Part shown: positions 1 through 8,534 of the stretch, piece by piece
Layout: each line of letters starts with the position of its first letter
How positions within the stretch are numbered: the stretch's first letter is position 1
Assembly (NCBI GenBank): GCA_045588655.1
Contig: JAZNEP010000022.1
Coordinates: forward strand, 186,001-250,000
Length of the DNA stretch: 64,000 nucleotides
Source of the DNA: SVFI01 sp045588655
GTDB lineage: Bacteria > Bacillota > Clostridia > Lachnospirales > Lachnospiraceae
Direction of reading: 5' to 3'
Program-made: the position numbers and the translations under genes
Notes under the pieces: generated by a model
Told to the model about the DNA's origin: nothing
Databases searched by the model: none
The model's input: only the letters and a program-made list of their open reading frames with translations

Positions 1-32
1 ATTTACATTGTAGGATTCGTATGAAACGTTGC

Positions 33-61
33 TTGACAAAAATAGATATTTATTATAAGAT
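33..61 (+). promoter_or_regulatory. Sigma-A-type promoter for the putative ncRNA
   Basis: A TTGACA -35 box (33-38) is followed after 17 bases by TAAGAT (56-61). The first coding region starts only at 325, so this promoter would produce a leader or stand-alone RNA of about 230 nt ending at the strong terminator at 253-301. Confidence 0.55.
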
Positions 62-67
62 TTATAT

Positions 68-301
68 ATAAATTTCAAATAGAAAATGAGTCACGAGAAC
101 AGTGTCAAAGGAAAAGCAGGTTCCCGAGTGTCCGTAAGGCTTTCTGAGAGTATATGCGGTTGGTAACGGATATACGAAGACAATCAGCACCTAACGCTTT
201 CGCGGCAGAATGAGCTTTTGTCGGGCGGATCGAAACGACGGTTTACGAGCGGTGACCAGAAGAAAAGTATACAAAATATACTTTTCTTCTGGTCATTTTT
301 T
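68..301 (+). ncRNA. Putative stand-alone structured RNA, family unknown
   Basis: This stretch has no plausible reading frame but has a promoter in front and a very strong terminator behind. It is visibly richer in G and C than the AT-rich sequence around it. It contains a short hairpin with arms GTATAT (150-155) and ATATAC (170-175), and further local complementarities such as GTCG/CGAC near 218-236. The bounds are inferred from the promoter and terminator. I could not match it to SRP RNA, RNase P, tmRNA or 6S RNA by eye. It could also be a regulatory leader for the gene at 325, although the terminator would separate the two. Confidence 0.45.
253..301 (+). terminator. Rho-independent terminator with a 19-bp perfect stem
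   Basis: The arm at 253-271 is perfectly complementary to 277-295, with loop CAAAA, and is followed by a T-run (296-301). It ends the putative RNA just before the ribosome binding site of the gene at 325. Confidence 0.85.
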
Positions 302-324
302 ATTTGAGGAAAGGAGAGAAGAGG

Positions 325-672
325 ATGCTTAGATATAATTTTCCGAATTTAACATATGAAGAAAAGAAGAAAATGCAGGCAGCTATGATTTGGGAAGAAA
401 TTTCAAATAATCGAGAGTTCAATTTATTTACTTATTTGAAAAGAAGTAGAGCAATTCATATTGACTTCGAAGTGCTTATGACATCGAATGAAATGAAAGA
501 AATGGTTCAAAAGACTAGTTTATGTACATGGAATAACTATTTGAATTACATTGAAAGTATTACCACAGGTGATTTAAAAAGCATGAAACATTACAATGAG
601 CCATACTTTAATCTGGAAATTAGAGAGCAAATGCTTTTACCTGCTGTAGCAAAAATTCTTGGTAAAGTGTAA
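325..672 (+). CDS. Hypothetical protein, 115 aa, next to a serine recombinase
   Basis: I do not recognise this protein. The ATG at 325 is chosen because AAAGGAGAG lies 9-16 bases upstream; an in-frame TTG at 304 overlaps that site and is unlikely. The product is charged and mostly helical in appearance, with no signal peptide, membrane segment or cysteine motif. It ends 99 bases before the recombinase start and reads in the same direction, so it is probably part of the same mobile element. It could be a small accessory or regulatory protein, but nothing in the sequence shows that. Confidence 0.6.
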   Translation: MLRYNFPNLTYEEKKKMQAAMIWEEISNNREFNLFTYLKRSRAIHIDFEVLMTSNEMKEMVQKTSLCTWNNYLNYIESITTGDLKSMKHYNEPYFNLEIREQMLLPAVAKILGKV

Positions 673-716
673 ATGAAAATTTTTAAATAGGCATTCTAAA
701 TGCCTACAACTGAGGA

Positions 717-741
717 AGGGGTGCATATTTGCATCCCTTTC
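717..741 (+). promoter_or_regulatory. Hairpin in the recombinase leader
   Basis: AAGGGGTGCA and TGCATCCCTT form a ten-pair hairpin (one G-T pair) with loop TATT. It lies 30 bases before the recombinase start and about 16 bases before its ribosome binding site. The T-run behind it is short, so it is at best a weak terminator; it could also mark a dyad binding site. A second small inverted repeat (AGGCAT/ATGCCT) lies just upstream, near 689-705. Confidence 0.4.
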
Positions 742-771
742 GAAACAAAAAATAGTAGGGAGGAAGGAAAG

Positions 772-2448
772 TTGAAAAATAAAGCAATTCCAGTGTATTT
801 ATATCTGCGTGTTTCAACTGCACTTCAAGTGGAAGGTTACTCACTTGAAGCGCAAGAAGAACGTCTTCGGAGAGAAGCAGAGTATAGAGGAATGGTGGTG
901 GTCGGAGTGTTCATAGATGCGGGTTTCTCCGGGAAAAATATTTCTGGGAGAAAACAGTTTCAAAATATGATGAATGCTATTTTAGAGAAAAGAGATGGGG
1001 CAAAATATGTTTTAGTCTTTAAACTTAGCCGTTTTGGAAGAACTGCTGCTGATGTATTATCGAGTCTTCAGTTTATGCAAGACTATGGCGTAGAGCTCAT
1101 TTGTGTCGAAGATGGAATTGATAGTTCAAAGGAGTCAGGTAAGTTGATGATATCAGTATTATCTGCTGTTGCAGAAATTGAACGCGAGAATATTCATGCA
1201 CAGACCATGGCGGGGCGATTTGAAAAAGCCAGACAAGGGGGATGGAACGGAGGGTTTGCGCCTTACGGATATAAGTTAATAGAGGGGAAACTTATTATTG
1301 ATGATGAAGAGGCTGAGATTATTCGATTGATTTTTGAAAAGTATGTTGAAACTGATATGGGGGCAGGTGCAATTGCAAAATGGCTTAACTCACATGATTA
1401 TAAAAAGAAAATTAGACAGAATGGAACAGTAAATCTATTTTCATCTCATTTTGTAGTGGGAGTGTTGGATAATCCAATTTATTGTGGTAAAATATCCTAT
1501 GGGCGTCGTAAAAATCAAAAAATTGAAGGTAAACGAAATGAGTACCATATTGTAAAGCAAAAGACGTTTAATGTCTATGATGGTGTTCATGAAGGTATTA
1601 TTTCCGAAGAAATATTTCAAGCGGCGCAAGCAAAAAGAGCAATTCATGCAGTGAAGCATGAAAAGGTACATAGTCTTGAACACGAGCACGTTCTGTCAGC
1701 AATTTTACGATGCCCTATTTGTGGAAGTGGTATGTATGGGAATGTAAACAGAAAGAAACGCAAAGATGGAACGTACTATCCGGATAGCTTTTACTACGTT
1801 TGTAAGCATAGAAAAATGGTTGATGGACATATTTGTACATATAGAAAACAACCGTCGCAGGATGCGATTAATGGGGAAGTTGAAGCAATTTTGAAAGAAG
1901 CTTTTAATAGTCCAGTGTTTGTAAGCGCATTGAAAGATACGCTTGTTCGTGAAGCAGATACGAAACAGTTAAATGAAGAATTGAAGCGACTTAAAGAAAA
2001 TCGAAAAAAACTGTGTGTTGCAAAAAACAAGTTGGAAAGTCAAATGGATTCCTTGGATGTACTTGATGATTTTTATGATAAAAAGTACGAAGACTTGCAA
2101 AAAAGATTGGATAAATTTTATATTCAAATCGGAGATGTTGACAAAGAAATTGAGAGAACCAATGGGGCGATAGAAGCGGCTCGTGGTGATGAAATTTCGG
2201 TGGAAGCAATTATCAAATTTGTTGAAGCGGTTAAGGACGAGTTTGATATTATGCCATATGAGCTTGAAAAGAGAATTATGAATATTTTTCTTGAAAGAGT
2301 AGAGCTCTTTCAAGAAAGACAATCGGACGGACGATTTGTTAAAAGTGTTCACTTTAAATTTCCAGTATTATATAAAGGCGTACCAACAGAGGAAATTGGG
2401 TGGGACACAGAGAAGCACGTTGAGACGGTTGTTCTTTTGTCCAAATAG
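772..2448 (+). CDS. Large serine recombinase (site-specific integrase/resolvase)
   Basis: This 558-residue protein carries the three parts of the large serine recombinase family. An N-terminal resolvase domain begins YLYLRVST, with the catalytic serine at residue 15, and contains the SRFGR motif. A recombinase domain follows. A C-terminal zinc ribbon has a CPIC pair and a later C-x-C-type pair, then a long lysine- and glutamate-rich coiled coil. Such enzymes integrate and excise phages and conjugative elements by cutting att sites through a phosphoserine link. The TTG at 772 is chosen over an upstream in-frame ATG at 700 because AGGGAGGAAGG lies at 757-767 and homologues begin close to the YLRVS motif. 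Its position after a small unknown gene suggests the end of an integrated element; I could not define att sites. Confidence 0.93.
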   Translation: MKNKAIPVYLYLRVSTALQVEGYSLEAQEERLRREAEYRGMVVVGVFIDAGFSGKNISGRKQFQNMMNAILEKRDGAKYVLVFKLSRFGRTAADVLSSLQFMQDYGVELICVEDGIDSSKESGKLMISVLSAVAEIERENIHAQTMAGRFEKARQGGWNGGFAPYGYKLIEGKLIIDDEEAEIIRLIFEKYVETDMGAGAIAKWLNSHDYKKKIRQNGTVNLFSSHFVVGVLDNPIYCGKISYGRRKNQKIEGKRNEYHIVKQKTFNVYDGVHEGIISEEIFQAAQAKRAIHAVKHEKVHSLEHEHVLSAILRCPICGSGMYGNVNRKKRKDGTYYPDSFYYVCKHRKMVDGHICTYRKQPSQDAINGEVEAILKEAFNSPVFVSALKDTLVREADTKQLNEELKRLKENRKKLCVAKNKLESQMDSLDVLDDFYDKKYEDLQKRLDKFYIQIGDVDKEIERTNGAIEAARGDEISVEAIIKFVEAVKDEFDIMPYELEKRIMNIFLERVELFQERQSDGRFVKSVHFKFPVLYKGVPTEEIGWDTEKHVETVVLLSK

Positions 2449-2501
2449 AAAGTGGATGACGTAGCAAGGTAATTATTTTACGTAAGGGAGACCGAAAGTT
2501 T

Positions 2502-3578
2502 ATGAAAAGAAAAATGATTCTATGGTGCATATTCCTCGGGTTAGCATTGGCTTTGTCAGCTTGTGACAAAAAAACGACACAAGAGCCGGTAGTAGTAGAG
2601 TCCGGACAGATTACGGAAACGGAGAAGATGGAGTCTGAGGAGAAATTATCTCAGCAGACGCAGAAGAATGAGAATAAGCAGACAGAACTGACCTATGGAT
2701 TTGCAGATGCGAAGGAGGGAGCAACTCTGATAGCAGGCAATAAGGACTATCTAAATAGTCTCGCTCAGCATGATTTATGCTTTCGTTTGCAGAAAAAGGA
2801 TGCTACCTTAGAAGAATACACTGCTTTTGCGATGGAGCAGACGCTAGATTTTACAGAGGAGGAAAAGGAAGGGATATCTGCCGGCATGCAGAGGATTATG
2901 GATATCTGTCGAGAGAATCATTATAATCTCCCGGAAATCGGTGAGATTACTTTTGTGAAAACAACCATGAAGGAAGAATCCGGCGCTGTAGCATACACAC
3001 ATAGCACACAGATTTATATGGGAGCTGAACTGGCGTCTATGCTGAGCAATGAAAATAAATGGGTGCATGAACAAGGAACCACCATTTTGCTACATGAATT
3101 GTTCCATTGTCTGACTAGAAATGATGCCCGTTTCCGAGAAGATATGTATGGAATATTAGGATTTCGTATAAGTGACGATGAGTTTGATTTTTCGCAGGAA
3201 ATTCGTCAGCAGATGATTGCCAACCCTGATGTGGAAAAACATGACGCATATGCCACATTCAGGATAGACGGTAAAGATAGAGATTGTGTGTTGATATTCA
3301 CTACGGTGAGACCTTTTGAAAATCCGGGAGATAACTTCCTTGCATTAAGCACAGTGAGATTGGTGCCTATAGACGACCTTACGGTTGCATATTCCAAAGA
3401 AAGAGCAGAAAATTTTTGGGACATATTTGGAAAAAATACAAACTATGTGATAGATCCTGAAGAAGCACTTGCGGATAATTTTTCTCTGGCGGTAATGAAG
3501 GGGATGGATGGTGTAACTTATAAAACACCGGAAATCATACAGGCAATCTGTGATTATCTGAAAAGCAGAGAAAGTTAG
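2502..3578 (+). CDS. Lipoprotein with a zinc-metallopeptidase (HExxH) motif
   Basis: The protein (358 aa) starts with a lipoprotein signal peptide and lipobox LSAC (Cys21), so it should be anchored outside the membrane. A polar, low-complexity linker follows. HELFH at residues 198-202 matches the HExxH zinc site, and EALAD (Glu321 onward) is a plausible source of the third ligand. This suggests a gluzincin-like metallopeptidase. I do not recognise a named family and activity is inferred from the motif only. A GGGAG ribosome binding site precedes the ATG. It lies 53 bases after the recombinase with no terminator between them, so read-through is possible. Confidence 0.72.
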   Translation: MKRKMILWCIFLGLALALSACDKKTTQEPVVVESGQITETEKMESEEKLSQQTQKNENKQTELTYGFADAKEGATLIAGNKDYLNSLAQHDLCFRLQKKDATLEEYTAFAMEQTLDFTEEEKEGISAGMQRIMDICRENHYNLPEIGEITFVKTTMKEESGAVAYTHSTQIYMGAELASMLSNENKWVHEQGTTILLHELFHCLTRNDARFREDMYGILGFRISDDEFDFSQEIRQQMIANPDVEKHDAYATFRIDGKDRDCVLIFTTVRPFENPGDNFLALSTVRLVPIDDLTVAYSKERAENFWDIFGKNTNYVIDPEEALADNFSLAVMKGMDGVTYKTPEIIQAICDYLKSRES

Positions 3579-3658
3579 ATTGAGTCATAATGAAATGTAA
3601 AAGACGTTCTCTCCCACTTGTTTCGGAGAGTAAGGAATGATTTATGGAGGAGAAGGAA

Positions 3659-4789
3659 ATGGGAAAAAGAAAAATACTGGCAACGGTAATTATATTAACA
3701 ATATTAGTAAGTTTAGTAAGTGGTTGCAGTGTGGAGAATACTAAGATACCAAAGGAGTATCGGTCACTATTTACGGATGGTTCTTTTGATGAAAATATGG
3801 TATGGACTTGCGATGATGAAAAATATAGTGATTTTATCAGTGAGTTGGCTGAGAAATGTGAAGCTTCTTTTGAGGGATCTTTGTTGGTAGCAACCGATGA
3901 GCAGGTTGTTTTTGCCGGTGGTTTTCATGCCATGGAAGCAGATGGTGAAACAAAAGTGAATGCATTTACGACTTATGAAATTGGTTCTCTTACGAAACAG
4001 TTTATGGCAGCATGTATCTTGCAGCAGGTGCAGGCCGGTAATATCCGTACAGATGAGACGATTGATAAGTATTTTCCGGAATTTCCTTACGGCTCACAGA
4101 TTACGATTGACCATTTGTTGCACATGGATTCTGGTATAGTAGATTACGTAAATGAACCACTTGCCTTTTTTGAAGATACGACGCAATTTGAATCCTTCAA
4201 TAAGGGAGAATTATCGGATGAGGAAATGTTAGACTTTTTATCTGAAACGAATCTTAAATTTGAACCGGGGCAGAAATTTGCTTATTCTAATACGAATTAC
4301 TATTTATTGGCACTGATTCTGGAAAAAGTAACAGGTATGACCTATGAAGAATATATGAGCAAGAATCTTTTTGAGCCATGTGGTATGCGAAATAGTACCA
4401 ATACAGAGGTGGGGAATGTAACCAGTGTACCGGTAAGGGCGGATTATATGACAACGGGAAGATTGGCACGTGGCGCTGGTGACATTCATTCCAATGTTTG
4501 TGATATGTTGCTATGGGATAGGGCAATTATGAACGAAAAAGTAATTGATTCTGAGCAGTTCCAGTATATGACACAAATGCGGAACGGATATTCCTGTGGT
4601 TGGATGGATGCAGGAACCGGTAAAATGTTTCATGGTGGCACCACAATGGGATATTCTACAATGAATACCATATTGCAGGTAGAAGAGATTGGAAATGTAT
4701 ATGTAATTACGATGACGGCGAATCAAGGAAATACATATGCCACGCAACAGATAATCAATATGATAGAGGATTATTATTCACAAGAATAA
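3659..4789 (+). CDS. Serine hydrolase of the beta-lactamase/class C PBP fold, lipoprotein
   Basis: This 376-residue protein has a lipoprotein signal peptide ending LVSGC. The three motifs of the serine beta-lactamase/DD-peptidase superfamily are present: S110-L-T-K113, Y209-S-N and H325-G-G. Family members include esterases, DD-peptidases and D-aminopeptidases as well as AmpC-type lactamases, so antibiotic resistance cannot be inferred. The ATG at 3659 is preferred over 3644 because GGAGGAGAAGG lies at 3646-3656, inside the longer reading. It follows the HExxH lipoprotein by 80 bases and converges on the esterase-like gene across a shared terminator. Confidence 0.88.
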   Translation: MGKRKILATVIILTILVSLVSGCSVENTKIPKEYRSLFTDGSFDENMVWTCDDEKYSDFISELAEKCEASFEGSLLVATDEQVVFAGGFHAMEADGETKVNAFTTYEIGSLTKQFMAACILQQVQAGNIRTDETIDKYFPEFPYGSQITIDHLLHMDSGIVDYVNEPLAFFEDTTQFESFNKGELSDEEMLDFLSETNLKFEPGQKFAYSNTNYYLLALILEKVTGMTYEEYMSKNLFEPCGMRNSTNTEVGNVTSVPVRADYMTTGRLARGAGDIHSNVCDMLLWDRAIMNEKVIDSEQFQYMTQMRNGYSCGWMDAGTGKMFHGGTTMGYSTMNTILQVEEIGNVYVITMTANQGNTYATQQIINMIEDYYSQE

Positions 4790-4822
4790 ACACGAAACAT
4801 GTTTAAGATTGTATGATAACGC

Positions 4823-4875
4823 AAAAATACCGCATGCGCATCCGGTTAAAAGGATGTACGTAGCGGTATTTTTTG
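4823..4875. terminator. Bidirectional terminator
   Basis: AAAAATACCGC and GCGGTATTTTTT form the outer stem, with an inner GCATCC/GGATGT stem. A-runs and T-runs flank both sides, so it can serve both convergent genes (ending at 4789 and 4932). Confidence 0.85.
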
Positions 4876-4931
4876 TAATAGGACTCCCGGTCCCAAGCGA
4901 AAGTGCTATAGTACAGCTTGAAGTAAAACGC

Positions 4932-6212
4932 CTATTGCGAATCCCAGACTTTGGTTGGTGTTGCTTCGTATACAAAAATCATCGCATCATATAGGGTGCC
5001 GGGTGCAACGCTGAGCTGATAGGTGTTTTTTAGCAGCTTCATGAGAGGCGAATACGATTCGCCAAGACTACCTGTTTTCATATTGCTATGAATGAGGGTG
5101 GATAATTCTTCAGAAGCAGCAGCTTCGTCAAAATCCAGATAATAAACATTTTCTTCCAAATCGCCGACCGCTTTTGCCAGCGGGTCTTCGGAGCAGAAGG
5201 AATGGTTGGCTCTCTCCCCTTCGGAGGCAATGTTACAGGTAGTTTTGTAAAAATCCGTACCGATCACGAAATAGCGCTCTTTTAGTTCTTGTGACAGGTA
5301 ATAGCCCATATTGGTATAGGAGCTGTTTACGGTTTTCGCAACATGTCCGTTGTGTCCGGACAACATAACTTTTGCATCATACAAAGCTCCTTCGCGTTCT
5401 AAAATCCATTTCACATTTTCTGCCATATACTTGTCGCGTATATCGCCATAGGAATTGAAATCAGTGCTCGCATCGTATAAATCCAGGAGTTGGTGCAAAC
5501 AGGTTGCGGACTGTAGTGCGTAGGCATAGGATTCTTCATTGGTCGCACCGATATAAGTATCTTTGTGTTGTTGCAAATCGGATAGGATATCATTCAGTAA
5601 AGTTCTCAAGTTTGAAAGATTTTTTGTGCTGAGTTTACCATCTTCCAAAATATAGTAGGTATCCCATTTTGAGAGGTAATCTTCCCCTTTGGCCGCATCG
5701 GTTGTTTGGTAAAAGGTTTTGATACGATGGATATTCCCTTCATGCTGTTGCATATCAAATCCGTAAAGTCGCACCTTCTCATCCTCAGATGCTTCCAGAT
5801 TGTGGTCATGCATCCATTGCACAAGTTCCAACATTTCATCGGTTTTGTATATTTCAAATCCCAGGTTTTCTACAGCTTCGGTGGCCGTTCCTTTATCGTA
5901 TAAGATATATTCGTTGGTCATTGCGCAGCTGCCGAAGTCACCTTCCAACGCAAAGGCTCGTACCTCTGTGTTTTCTACCAGGTGCGAAAAGACGTCCAGT
6001 TTTAGTTCTTGAAATTCTACGTTTCCGTGAGTGGCTTCGCCTAAAGCGATAACGCTGACCTCATTTGGCAAGGTAATCTCATCGATTCCTTTGGCATAGC
6101 TGGCAAAATCTATAAGGCCTGCTTCTGCCCCGCATCCGGTAAGAAAAAATGCAGTCATTGTTGCGATCATTCCGGTAGCAATCACTTTTTTTATAATTGT
6201 TTTAAGTATCAT
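4932..6212 (-). CDS. Erythromycin-esterase-family lipoprotein
   Basis: The 426-residue protein begins with a signal peptide and lipobox LTGC (Cys27). GEATHG at residues 58-63 and a later GHNGHV motif match the catalytic Glu/His set of the Ere/SuccC family of metal-independent hydrolases. Characterised members open macrolide lactone rings, but many homologues have unknown substrates. Surface anchoring is unusual for a macrolide esterase, so resistance should not be assumed. A good AAAGGAG site precedes the ATG. Downstream it shares the terminator at 4823-4875. Confidence 0.82.
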   Translation of the reverse strand: MILKTIIKKVIATGMIATMTAFFLTGCGAEAGLIDFASYAKGIDEITLPNEVSVIALGEATHGNVEFQELKLDVFSHLVENTEVRAFALEGDFGSCAMTNEYILYDKGTATEAVENLGFEIYKTDEMLELVQWMHDHNLEASEDEKVRLYGFDMQQHEGNIHRIKTFYQTTDAAKGEDYLSKWDTYYILEDGKLSTKNLSNLRTLLNDILSDLQQHKDTYIGATNEESYAYALQSATCLHQLLDLYDASTDFNSYGDIRDKYMAENVKWILEREGALYDAKVMLSGHNGHVAKTVNSSYTNMGYYLSQELKERYFVIGTDFYKTTCNIASEGERANHSFCSEDPLAKAVGDLEENVYYLDFDEAAASEELSTLIHSNMKTGSLGESYSPLMKLLKNTYQLSVAPGTLYDAMIFVYEATPTKVWDSQ

Positions 6213-6281
6213 ACAAAATCTCCTTTCCTATTTATTTTATGCAGAAAGGGGATTGTTTATACATGCTTGTTCGCATAAAGT

Positions 6282-6306
6282 AAAAAACGGCTCCCGAAGG
6301 AGCCGC
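6282..6306 (-). terminator. Terminator of the CPBP protease gene
   Basis: Read on the minus strand, GCGGCTCC-TTCG-GGAGCCG is a tight UUCG-type hairpin followed by TTTTTT. It lies just after the stop codon at 6313. Confidence 0.9.
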
Positions 6307-6312
6307 TGTTTT

Positions 6313-7311
6313 CTACTGGAAGAGCTGCAGAACAATCTGAACCATCCAAAATACCATATATAAAATCATACCTAAATTTATGAGCATGGTTTTTGCTCGC
6401 GTTCCCTTTTCAATGACAATCTCGCCGGCTGAGAACGTGAATTTTTTCCGGTTTACAATGTAGATGATAATACCAGCAAGGACGAGTCCAAGAAGCGCCA
6501 TTGCATAAGCAAAGAAGAGGATAATACCGACTGCATTTTCGGTCATGGCAGTCAAGATTGCCATCTCATCAGCGCCGGAAGATATAACTTCCATTAACTT
6601 GTCGTATCCGGTAGCTTTTATAATAATGGAACCAACAAAAGAACCAAGGAAATTGATAATCATGTGCAAAAGTATCGGGTAAAAAATGTTTCTGGTTTTC
6701 ATATAGAAAAAGCTAAACAGGATTCCCAGTAAAAATGCATACACAAACTGATTTATATTGCCATGGAAAAATGCAAAGACAAGTCCTGAGAAAACAGCAG
6801 AGATACCTTCACCGTATTTTATCGTTCTGCTGATTAAAACTTTACGGAAGAGAAGTTCCTCCATGATAGGTGCGCCGATTACAAAAATCAAAAAGGTGGC
6901 AGCAGGATGAATGATACTTGTGGTGCTCATAACAACATTGTCTACCGGTTTCTGATTGATAGCTCCGATGATACTTGTAATCATTGTACCGAGTAAATTA
7001 CAGATATATGTGCCTGCGTAGCTGATGAGAAAAGCACATAAAATATGTAAAGGTTTCATTTTCTTCTTTTCGCCCAGATCCTGTGCAGGGAGCAATTTGA
7101 AAAGCAGAAAAATAATTGGAAAAGCAATCACATACATAGGTAACATACTGATAAGGAAAAAGTAAGTATCATTATCATGGATGGCAGGGATTGCTTTTGA
7201 AAGTTGCATAAAAGAAAGCTGTACTCCAAAAATCACGATGGAACTGATAAGTAGAAGTAGTCCCAGACTCGAAAACAGTTTCTTTGGTGGTTCGGTTGAT
7301 AATTTTTTCAT
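6313..7311 (-). CDS. CPBP-family intramembrane metalloprotease
   Basis: The 332-residue protein has about eight hydrophobic segments. It carries the CPBP (CAAX protease/bacteriocin-processing, 'ABI') signatures: EELLFR near residue 150, then FAFFHGN and a later histidine/asparagine motif (HMIINF). Relatives cleave prenylated or peptide substrates, or give self-immunity to bacteriocins. The start at 7311 is chosen because AAGGAG lies 8 bases upstream; a longer reading from 7368 lacks a ribosome binding site. It is transcribed alone, divergent from the macrodomain gene, and ends in a strong terminator. Confidence 0.9.
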   Translation of the reverse strand: MKKLSTEPPKKLFSSLGLLLLISSIVIFGVQLSFMQLSKAIPAIHDNDTYFFLISMLPMYVIAFPIIFLLFKLLPAQDLGEKKKMKPLHILCAFLISYAGTYICNLLGTMITSIIGAINQKPVDNVVMSTTSIIHPAATFLIFVIGAPIMEELLFRKVLISRTIKYGEGISAVFSGLVFAFFHGNINQFVYAFLLGILFSFFYMKTRNIFYPILLHMIINFLGSFVGSIIIKATGYDKLMEVISSGADEMAILTAMTENAVGIILFFAYAMALLGLVLAGIIIYIVNRKKFTFSAGEIVIEKGTRAKTMLINLGMILYMVFWMVQIVLQLFQ

Positions 7312-7478
7312 AAGAATTCTCCTTTTGTATTCGTTTTTACCGGAAGGCTTATAGAAAGCATGCGGCATTATATGAATACGAAAAAGGTACTATATCAGAC
7401 AAATTTTGTCAATCCTTTTGAGGATATCCAAGCATACTTTTCGAATAGAATTTACACATATTTAATAGCGAGTTTTCT

Positions 7479-7506
7479 TGTACAAATCACAGCTGATATG
7501 TTAAAA
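7479..7506 (+). promoter_or_regulatory. Probable promoter for the macrodomain operon
   Basis: TTGTAC followed at about 17 bases by TTAAAA lies roughly 65 bases before the start at 7569. Fit to consensus is moderate. Confidence 0.4.
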
Positions 7507-7568
7507 TATAAAGCGGTGATGATGTTATCACCGAATAAAAGAGAACGAGTAACAACGGAGGAAAAGAC

Positions 7569-8507
7569 ATGAGTCGAAATAAATATTTGATCGAAGTGGA
7601 AAGAACGATTGCAAATCTGCATTTAAGCGGAAGAGAGGGAGCACTCACACCGGTTTTTAATGCGATTAGTATGGCAATGCATATGAGAGCCTTTTTTCAT
7701 GTGCCGGTGGATTTGCCACAAGGCCGTGTGACAGTCAATCTGAAGGATATCCATTACAAGGAACTTGTAATGAGAGAAAATAACATTCAGTACTTCATTC
7801 CACTGTTTACAAGTGAGGAAGAGCTCAATAAAGGAGAAGAGAGCCCGGCAATCGAGCGTACGCTGGCTGATATGATTAAGGATTTAGAAACACGTCCTGC
7901 CTGCGCGGGATTTGTGATTAATCCGTGGGGAGACAAATTTGTACTGGCGGGCGAATTGCTTGATTTGTTTTTAAAACATGAACCAAAGTCGTTCCTTGGA
8001 TTTGTAAATGGAAGCGTTGTAGATATGCATGTCGGCGCAATTGTAAACGCAGCCAATGAGACACTGCTTGGCGGTGGCGGCGTGGATGGAGCCATCCATA
8101 GTGCAGCAGGACCAAGACTTTTGGAAGAGTGTAAAAGGTTGGGGGGATGTGAGACAGGCGCAGCAAAAGTGACTATGGCATTTGATATTAAAAATGCGGA
8201 TTTTATTATACATACGGTCGGACCGGTATATTCCGGTGAAAAGAAGGACCAGAATTATTTGATTTCATGTTACAAAAATGCATTGGATTTAGCAATGAAA
8301 AACGGGTGCAGTAGTGTTGCATTCCCATGTATATCGACCGGAGCATACGGATATCCGTTGGAAGAGGCGGCCAAGCTGGCGCTTATGACGACAGCTCGCT
8401 GGTTTGAATTAAATCCAAAATCCATTATGAATGTATATTTCTGTTGTTTCACAGAAGAAGAGCGAGAAGTATATCAGGCGCTTTTGAAGAGAAACACAGC
8501 ACAATAA
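7569..8507 (+). CDS. SseB-like domain fused to a macrodomain (ADP-ribose hydrolase-like)
   Basis: The protein (312 aa) has two parts. Residues about 10-135 resemble the SseB N-terminal domain (sequence around FFHVPVDLP and IPLFTSEEEL). Residues about 145-305 form a macrodomain of the YmdB/MacroD type, with GAIVNAANETLLGGGGVDGA and the later CISTGAYGYP loop, which bind ADP-ribose. Macrodomains of this type deacetylate O-acetyl-ADP-ribose and remove mono-ADP-ribose from proteins. The SseB part has no defined function but may aid protein contact. The start has GGAGG 7 bases upstream. It is first in an apparent operon with the epimerase-like and aldo/keto-reductase genes. Confidence 0.9.
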   Translation: MSRNKYLIEVERTIANLHLSGREGALTPVFNAISMAMHMRAFFHVPVDLPQGRVTVNLKDIHYKELVMRENNIQYFIPLFTSEEELNKGEESPAIERTLADMIKDLETRPACAGFVINPWGDKFVLAGELLDLFLKHEPKSFLGFVNGSVVDMHVGAIVNAANETLLGGGGVDGAIHSAAGPRLLEECKRLGGCETGAAKVTMAFDIKNADFIIHTVGPVYSGEKKDQNYLISCYKNALDLAMKNGCSSVAFPCISTGAYGYPLEEAAKLALMTTARWFELNPKSIMNVYFCCFTEEEREVYQALLKRNTAQ

Positions 8508-8534
8508 ACGGGTTATAACAAAAAGGAGAAGGGT

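Noticed and set aside
700..771. Extended N-terminus of the recombinase from the ATG at 700
   Set aside because: The stretch contains a hairpin and the AGGGAGGAAGG site; family members start close to the YLRVS motif, so TTG 772 is preferred.
3659..4789. Antibiotic-resistance beta-lactamase
   Set aside because: The motifs fit the wider serine hydrolase/DD-peptidase group and the protein is lipid-anchored; resistance is not supported by sequence alone.
7360..7572. Small plus-strand open frame before the macrodomain gene
   Set aside because: No ribosome binding site, overlaps the start region of the CPBP gene and covers the likely promoter; treated as non-coding.
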